A stretch of 64,000 nt of DNA, from positions 23,190,846 through 23,254,845 of the forward strand of contig NC_088779.1 in NCBI RefSeq assembly GCF_954871325.1, read 5' to 3'. Shown here piece by piece: positions 57,322-64,000 of the stretch. Origin of the DNA: Gordionus sp. m RMFG-2023. Taxonomy: Eukaryota > Nematomorpha > Gordioida > Chordodea > Parachordodidae. Positions within the stretch are counted from its first letter, which is position 1, and the number at the start of each line of letters is the position of its first letter. The notes under the pieces were generated by a model. The model saw only the letters and a list, made by a program, of their open reading frames with translations. It did not search any database and was not told the DNA's origin. A program made the translations under genes and the position numbers.

Positions 57322-58074
57322 CCGACTCAAAAAAATTGCAGTTACAACGGCTGTTATATTTAAATATATAATCTCTTTTTATAAACAGTGATCAAATTTG
57401 ACAAATTATTAATTAAAAAAATTATGATTTAATTTTATTAAAACCTATTTTTAATATATCGTAACCCTAACCCTTTAATTAACCCACATCTCTTTAACCT
57501 TTAATCCCACTATTTACTTTACTCCGGATAAATTTTAATAATCTATCCAATTTAAAAAAAAACTCCTTCAGTTGAACATTCCTTTAATTGAGCTATTAAC
57601 AATATGGATATAAATTACTAAATTTTGTTAAACCATTTTTGTGCTGGCTTGCTACCATTTCTATAACCTTTAGCTCACTAGTAATACTGGGGCTGATTTG
57701 CTTTCCGGAAAAATGCGCCCTGCCAATGGAATGCACAAACAAGGAATAATTAGGTTAAATTAGCTTAGCTTACCTATCGAGACTGGGCAAAGACTTTTGG
57801 CGGCCCTCTAAAAACCCCTCATTTAAAAAAAACTCACTTGTCATTTTCAAATAAAATTAATAAATAAGAAGTTTATTTTTAAAAAATACGAATTTGTTTC
57901 GTTTTTATTTACTAAAAATTGAACAACACGTTCACGTTCAACGTTCATTTACAAAAAAACACCTTCATTTCAAAATCAAATCTATAAATATTTTAAAAAT
58001 GCCAGAAATAATATCATTTAGCCTTTGGATTTAATTACTTAATTTTGTATATAATATAGGAAATTGTGTATATG
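57322..58074. other. Gene-free AT-rich stretch
   Basis: No exon, RNA gene or clear element is recognised; a telomere-like CGTAACCCTAACCC word at about 57461-57474 occurs singly. Confidence 0.5.
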
Positions 58075-58440
58075 TGAGCGGCAATGTGTTTCCACTGCAA
58101 TGTGTTATTTTTACAACTTTAAATAATTTTTACTAGCGTTTTTTTTAAATTTAAAAATCTGATTTTACCGTAAATATATTCCATCATGTTTGGAATATCT
58201 AACCTATGAATTTCAGATAATTTTGCCATGAGCCTTAAAACTTAATATAATTTATATTAGTTTTTTTCAGTAAATGTTTATATAAATTATAAATGACTCA
58301 AAATATTAAAGTTAAAATTGTCTACTATTTATAAGATCTGCGAGAATACATTTTAGGTAAAGTCAAATTTTAAAATTAAAAAAAAACGGTTAAAAATTTG
58401 AATTAAAGTTGAAAAAATAACACGTTGCCGCTAACATATG
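58075..58440. mobile_element. MITE, TATGT..GCGGCAATGTG family
   Basis: Left end TATGTGAGCGGCAATGTG is mirrored at right by ACACGTTGCCGCTAACATA. Inner arms share TTTAAAAATCTGATTTTACC and TTACAACTTTAAATAA with their mirrored copies. Closely related to 39612-39995. Confidence 0.7.
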
Positions 58441-58680
58441 ATTTGGCCGACCCGTGTTTTAATTTTTTTTAATATACCAGGGCCAAATTATTTTTCTAAA
58501 ATACCCGGGCTGCGCCTAATATTTTAAAACCAATTTTTTTTAAACCAAATATTTAAATACCACATTGCCAATATTAACTATCAATATTAAAAATGAATAT
58601 AATATATCTAAAAAAAATTCCGGCCAGGCCTGAAAATATAAAATCCGGGCCGAGCAATGCAAATGGTACCTATGCATGTT
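58441..58680. repeat. Degenerate GC-rich-ended MITE
   Basis: TTTGGCCGACCCGTG at left and CCGGGCCGAGCAATGCAAAT followed by GGTACCT at right surround an AT-rich core. The right end resembles the solo end at 9775-9832 (ATGCAAATTGTACCT). It abuts the preceding MITE. Confidence 0.5.
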
Positions 58681-60285
58681 TCTGATAAAAATATAAAAAC
58701 AACAATAAAATGTGATTTAAAAAATGAATTATATTTTTTAAATAATTTTTATTATGTTTAATAATAGTTGCTTATCAAAATATTTACGCCTGATAAGAAA
58801 AGAGAGCTAAGCTATGTACATAATTAGAAGGGAATTTTCTGCGTTAACAGTGCGTTTAACAAAAGATAAAGATGAAATTACCACCCCCCCCCTTTCCCCC
58901 CGTAAAATTTAATCAATGCGAATCTTATTTCAGAAAATTTATTTAACAAATATTTAAATCTTTTGTCTAATAATTTATGGTCGAAAAAAAAAACAAGATT
59001 TCAGAATTTACATTTTGCGCTCAAGCTTCTTTAGTTCTATTTCTATCCGTGATCCGTGATATAAAGCGCTCTGACGTTGAATAAACAACAGAGCTACGCT
59101 AGGTATTCCTCATTTCCATCTAATTGGAACATAAGTTAATTGGGGTGAAAGTTTAAAAAAATAATATGAGGAGCCCTCTACACCAGACGTCCATAGGCTT
59201 TAAGAAAAAGAGCCGGGCAAAAAAAGAGCCTATGCCCAAAAACTGCAGTATAAGTTAATTACTTTAAAGGTGGGTTATGGCTGATTTTAAATTTATTTTT
59301 TTTATAATTAAAGCTATGAATTTATACTAAAAAAAAAATTTTAAAGAGCATACCAATTTTATTTTTACCAAAAAAAAAAACCATGTCATCATTTCGTTTT
59401 TCTCCCCTCTACCAGGAAACACTGATTCTCCTGTCAGAAAATAACTGACATTTTATATATTATATTAGATTTAATTCTTCCTTTTTTTCAACAGCTACAA
59501 CAATCTTATTAATCAGTTGACTTGAGTTTTTTTTTAAAATGGATTATTCAATGATTATGAATGATAATGTTTTTTACACTTTAATTTTATATAGTTAAAA
59601 GATATATTTTGCGAATTTTATTTCAGCATTTATTAAAATACCAAAATAAAAGTAGAAAAATTTAAATACTTGTGGACTTTAAATTATCTAACGATTTCTT
59701 TAAAATAATTTTATTTTTTATCATCTCTGTCGTAGATTTGTCGTAGATTTACATTATATTTAATTTTTTTATAATATCTTATGACAATCAAATAATTTAT
59801 GCGTGACAAATATCAATATTATGTCAATCATAATTAATTAGAATCTATAAGGGTAGGATTTTGAATTCCAATGTCATGGATAAATTACAATTATGAAAGT
59901 GTAAATTAATGTTATTACAATATGTGAATGCGTAAATTATATATTAATTCATGTACTATCTCAATTTCGTTTTGTGGATTTCTAATCTAAGGCAATTCGA
60001 GGTTAAATGCTGAATGTAATGTATAATATAAAAATTAACTATGAAATTACTATATCAAATTAGAATAAAAAACTAGTCAAAAATGGATGCATGGTAGAAA
60101 ATATCTTTTATCTTTAGGAAACTGGCAGAGCTGCGATTATTTTAAATTTTTCAAAAATTTGTTTAAACATAAAAAAAACGAACGCGTTTGTTAAAAAAAA
60201 TGAATACTTTCAGGTTCAAAATTTGTCGAGTACCATCAAAAAAGGTAATTTTAGATAATGTTGGCTCAAAAAAGGTAATTTTGAA
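58681..60285. other. Mostly empty; decayed repeat pieces
   Basis: A piece at about 59390-59505 matches the end of the LTR-like repeat at 54418 (ACTGACATTT...TATTATATTA...CAACAGCTACAACAA). No exon seen. Confidence 0.5.
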
Positions 60286-60289
60286 AAAG

Positions 60290-60345
60290 TTTCGGGCCGG
60301 ACTGGACTTGAAAAATTAGGCCCGATACAGATCACGAATTTAAAT
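60290..60345. repeat. Solo right end of the 2732-3195 MITE family
   Basis: GGACTTGAAAAATTAGGCCC followed by GATACAGATCACGAA matches the right end of the element ending at 3195 with few changes. The rest of the element is missing. Confidence 0.6.
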
Positions 60346-60479
60346 ATAATTTATGTAATATTTTCTAATTTTTTAAAAAAATTATAATTTACTTCTTAAA
60401 ATGCATAAGACAAAATTTGTCCACCCTTGTTGTAAAAATTTAATTTTGGTAGACCTAGGCGGCTGCCCCTACCGTTCCC

Positions 60480-61410
60480 TCATTAGAACCAGTCTATTTT
60501 AGCACCTTGGATGCTCCAAAATATTCATGAAAAAAATTTTATTTTTTAAATATAATGACTAAATTTATATAAACCCTTTTTTAATTACCTATTCTATTAA
60601 TCCTATGCCGAGTGCTAGTGTTGATATTTACTTTGCGTATCTTTCTATCTTAACCTTAAACTACCCCCTAACATGGTCCACAAGCTTTGATATTAGGCTT
60701 TAGGCTGTAGCGTAGTTTGATAAAAACTAATGAATACTTATTGGTTGATTCGTGCTGATCAGCAGGATTAGATGTTATTAAACCACATTTTAATATTTAT
60801 TAACCCTACCCCCGTATCCGTGATAGCTTTCTTCCATCTCTTAACTCTTAACTATTTGATTACGCTAACCAGCTTATAAAAAAAATGGAACCCAAAACAC
60901 GAGATAGTTAAGATGTATTAACCTACCTTTTTGCCCATTATATAACTAGGATGCTTCAAAATATTCAAAAATCCATGCTGGATAATTACCATGTCTGATC
61001 TTTTGCTGCTGTCTAGTTTTAGAAAAAGTGGTCTCGAACCCGACCTTTCACTTCACTGATGGTAATAGAATAATATATTTAAAATAGTTTTTCTGGGTTT
61101 AAAATATAAAATGGCTGCCAAAATATTTGAAATGAGGATCAAATGCTTTTTAAAAAATTAAAATGGTCGCTAATATATATAAAGATATGTATATATATAT
61201 TCTATCAAAAATTAATCGTGGGTGTTGACATTTAGTTTTGTTACCAAATTTTATTGCACCCTTTTTTTGTGTATATTAATATCTTTCTATTCGTAATCCT
61301 AACCAAGCGCAAGGTAGCTCGGCTTTAGACAGTAGCCTGAACCGCGCAGTTTGGTAAAAACTAAGATATTTATTGGCAACGCTGCTCAGCACCCCTAAGT
61401 ATGTAATAAT
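60480..61410. repeat. Two diverged direct copies, about 460 bp apart
   Basis: GATGCTCCAAAATATTCA, then TATTTACTTTGCGTATCTTT and GTTTGATAAAAACTAATGAA in the first copy (60507-60790) correspond to GATGCTTCAAAATATTCA, ATATCTTTCTATTCGTAATC and GTTTGGTAAAAACTAAGATA in the second (60950-61410). Heavily diverged; no frame. Confidence 0.5.
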
Positions 61411-61739
61411 AATCTAATAATGAATAAAATTATAAAATTTAAAAAAAAGATGATCTAATCCGACCCGCCTAAAAAAGACCAAATCAAACTTGCAATAAAA
61501 ATTAATCACAATAATTTTACCCAGTATGGGATAATAGGTGGGTTGATTTTATCAGGTTGTCCGGTTTTAATGACTACTTTGGACATATGTGTGGCTACGA
61601 TTTAATAAAAGAATACTTTTTGATAAATGTGTAATACCTTCATCGGGTAATAGATATTTCGAATGAAAATATCTTTTTAAAAAAAGTTTCGCAGTTATCT
61701 AAAGATTGAAAATTTACATTCGGTGAGTCGAGATGTTCA

Positions 61740-62950
61740 TTGTATTTAATTGTATCACAAAAAAGAATGCCTCGCTGGAATGTGATGAATAATATTGGGG
61801 TTAGGGTATTTTTTTGGTCCTATTTATTTGGTTATTTAAGAAGAATTTATTTTGATATTTATAATAATTATAGAGGAAGTGGGTCTTTTCAACACTGCCA
61901 ATGGATTAACATCAATAGATGTTATGTGCATAGAACAAGATAAGATTCTCTCATCTTAGGATACGAAGGTCATGAATTTTGATTTTATCAGAATTACATT
62001 TTGAGCTGTAACATTGTTGGATTGAAAGACAAAAGATATTCGTGGTTGATGGATTTACAAATTTTTTTTTAAATCTAAATTCGATTATAAAAAATATAAC
62101 ATTAATTACAAAAAAAATATATCTAGAATAATAACAAAACTTATTATTTAAGTTAAATCAGTATGATTTGAAGATCCATGTATAGAAATCAGAGACCTTC
62201 ACGGGCTGGATTTTCTAGGCGCTGGGTTAGAAAAAATTTTAAGTTGGCTTGGGGCTTAAATATTTTTCATTAAATTAATCATATTTATAATAGTTGCTAA
62301 CTTAAAAAAAAATATTACAATACTCAGTATTGCTAACATAATGATCCCCTAAATATACTGAAATATTGTCGATTTTCATTAAATACAATAAATGAAATTT
62401 TTAGATATGGGCTTGAGAAAATTTTTTGAAACTATTATGGACTTAGGCCGGGCTTGGGAATTTTTATATAAAAAATAAACCTAGCTAGGCCTGGGCAAAA
62501 TTTACGGCGAGCCTGGGCTAGGTCTGATCAAAAAATCAAGGTCTATAAAGGTCTCTAATAGAAATACAGTTGGATTAGCAAATTTCGATGAATATTCTTT
62601 GCCAGGTAAACCCCTTCCTTTGGGTCGCCTGTGATTCCTTATAGTTTTTCCCTGTTATAAAAAGTTTATGGCTTGTCCAAATGAACCATAGGTGTTTGAT
62701 ACAACCTTAATTAACAGTAACTTGTTTAAATGGATGTATTTATTAGTTTTAAGTTTTCTGTTATTGTGATGGAGTTAGTAGAATAAGATTTGCAAAATCT
62801 AAGCGTGTTAATTCCAAGCAAGGGGTATACATTGGTTTCATAGGATTACGGTTATCATGGAACTGGTTTGGCAGAGTTGTAGCTTACCATACCATATGAA
62901 AAGAGACAATATGTGTAGGATGGTGGTTTATTATTAAACTCTATTTTTTA
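61740..62950 (+). pseudogene. Degraded coding-like stretch, interrupted by a MITE
   Basis: Between the MITE arms the flanking DNA reads as protein-like in changing frames: VGLFNTANGLTSIDVMCIEQ near 61880, YRNTVGLANFDEYSLPG across the insertion point at 62190/62558 ending in CCAG|GTAAAC, and SKQGVYIGFIG then TIPYEKRQYV near 62820-62920. In-frame stops separate the pieces. I do not recognise the family. It could be an old gene, a retroelement, or exons with unseen introns. Confidence 0.3.
62190..62557. mobile_element. hAT-type MITE, CAGAGACC group
   Basis: The left end CAGAGACCTTCACGGGC and right end CTATAAAGGTCTCTA are inverted. A perfect 8-bp duplication ATAGAAAT flanks them (62182-62189 and 62558-62565). 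368 bp, no ORF, with CTGGGCC-like words near the ends. Confidence 0.85.
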
Positions 62951-63322
62951 AAAACAATAAAACAAAACTAGTTAAGATAAATTATTTCCTATTTTTTGGT
63001 CACAGGAGTAGATAAAGAAGTATGTAATTTAAAAAAATAGGTTTAACCTTTATTTTAATATTTGTCTTCGCCCGACCTTCATTGATACCGAGAAATTTGA
63101 TAAAATACAGGATTTGATTTGGTATGGAATTAAAGATTTAGTCAGAATTTTATTTTTAAAAACATTAATTTAATATTAAAATGACTTACATTAAAAAAAA
63201 ATTTTTTGACTTTAGACGCTACCCTATATTGGCTCGTTTCAATTTTAAACAGTTTAATAAAAAAATTAATTAAGGTAAGTTGCATATTCAAAAAAACATT
63301 TTTAAAAAAATTAAAAAATTTT

Positions 63323-63395
63323 TGCCGAAACCCGGGATTGAACCAGGGACCTTTAGATCTTCAGTCTAACGCTCTCCCAACTGAGCTATTTCGGC
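63323..63395 (-). tRNA. tRNA-Phe (GAA)
   Basis: The minus strand gives a full 73-nt cloverleaf. It has acceptor stem GCCGAAA/TTTCGGC with discriminator A, D arm GCTCAGTTGGGAGAGC, anticodon loop CTGAAGA with GAA, and T arm CCTGGTTCAATCCCGGG. There is no intron. A T-rich stop lies just beyond the 3' end on the minus strand (about 63309-63322). Confidence 0.96.
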
Positions 63396-63534
63396 AAGTT
63401 GTAATTTAGTGTAAAATTTGTGTTTATATTTCATTAATATAATTGATACAAAATTAATATTCGAATTTCTTAATATTATTTAAAATATGGTAACTAATTA
63501 CTTCCAAAAAATAAGTTTGTTATTAATTATTTTA

Positions 63535-63935
63535 TTATCGATATGATGCTGAAATGGTTATGCTTATATGTACAGTATCAATATGATTTGTTGTAAAACA
63601 TATCAATATGATGTTGAAATGGTTATGCATACAGTATCAATATGATTTGTTGTAAAACACTTTTATATTTTATATAAATTATCAATATGATGTTGAAATG
63701 GTATGTTATAAGTACAGTATCAATATGATTTGTTGTAAAACATTTTTGTATTTTATATAAACTATCAATATGATGTTGAAATGGTTATGCTTATATGTAC
63801 AGTATCAATATGAGTTGTAAAACATTTTTGTATTTTATATAAATTATCAATATGATGTTGAAATGAAATGGTTATGCTTAAATGTACAGTATCAAATCAA
63901 TATGATTTGTTGTAAAACATTTTTTTTATATTTGT
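63535..63935. repeat. Tandem repeat, about 85-bp units
   Basis: Each unit runs ATCAATATGATGTTGAAATG, GTTATGCTTATATGTACAG, TATCAATATGATTTGTTGTA, AAACATTTTTGTATTTTATA. About five units are seen, the second lacking the ATTTTATATAAATT segment. Units themselves contain a shorter ATCAATATGAT half-repeat. The array starts about 140 bp from tRNA-Phe. Confidence 0.9.
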
Positions 63936-64000
63936 AACAACTTAAAATATTGCTTAACTTGCTGTAATTATTTTATTTTAAATGTTATTTATGTTTTTTT

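Overview
This is strongly AT-rich animal nuclear DNA. The evidence is spliceosomal introns with GT..AG borders, two eukaryotic tRNA genes (His-GTG and Phe-GAA), a metazoan GLI-type five-zinc-finger transcription factor, and many eukaryotic transposons with recognisable target-site duplications (TSDs). I cannot place the species. The coding sequence is cut into short exons, so most long single-frame ORFs are either one exon of a gene or noise.

Two protein genes can be rebuilt with every exon phase closing. On the plus strand (15484-23280) a five-exon gene encodes a 149-residue CCDC12/Cwf18-type spliceosomal protein. Its third intron is about 7 kb and holds a TIR element, a MITE and a 2.6 kb hAT transposon. 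On the minus strand (49214-30141) a ten-exon gene encodes a 1002-residue GLI/Ci orthologue, the DNA-binding effector of Hedgehog signalling, with all five C2H2 fingers and an unusually short C-terminal part. Its 8.3 kb second intron holds a Mutator-like foldback element, an EcoRI-site satellite and several MITEs.

Layout. 1-3.6 kb: a GC-rich-ended MITE, then a broken retroelement C-terminal coding region split by a tandem repeat that itself carries a MITE. 3.6-15.5 kb: AT-rich DNA with inverted-repeat MITEs and duplicated modules. 15.5-23.3 kb: ccdc12. 23.3-30.1 kb: mostly empty, with tRNA-His, one orphan candidate exon and a deletion derivative of a hAT element. 30.1-49.2 kb: gli. 49.2-53 kb: AT-rich, with one candidate small ORF. 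53-57.3 kb: a decayed hAT element with an LTR-like element nested inside it. 57.3-64 kb: MITE copies, a degraded coding-like stretch cut by a MITE, tRNA-Phe, and a terminal tandem array of about 85-bp units.

The most unusual structure is the 4.07 kb foldback Mutator-like element at 40270-44342. Its long inverted termini consist of divergent short tandem repeats. It has a 9-bp TSD, a MULE transposase 3' end, and a second internal palindrome that duplicates that transposase end. A dispersed group of elements with GC-rich (CCCGGCC-type) ends and 8-bp TSDs is the other striking signal.
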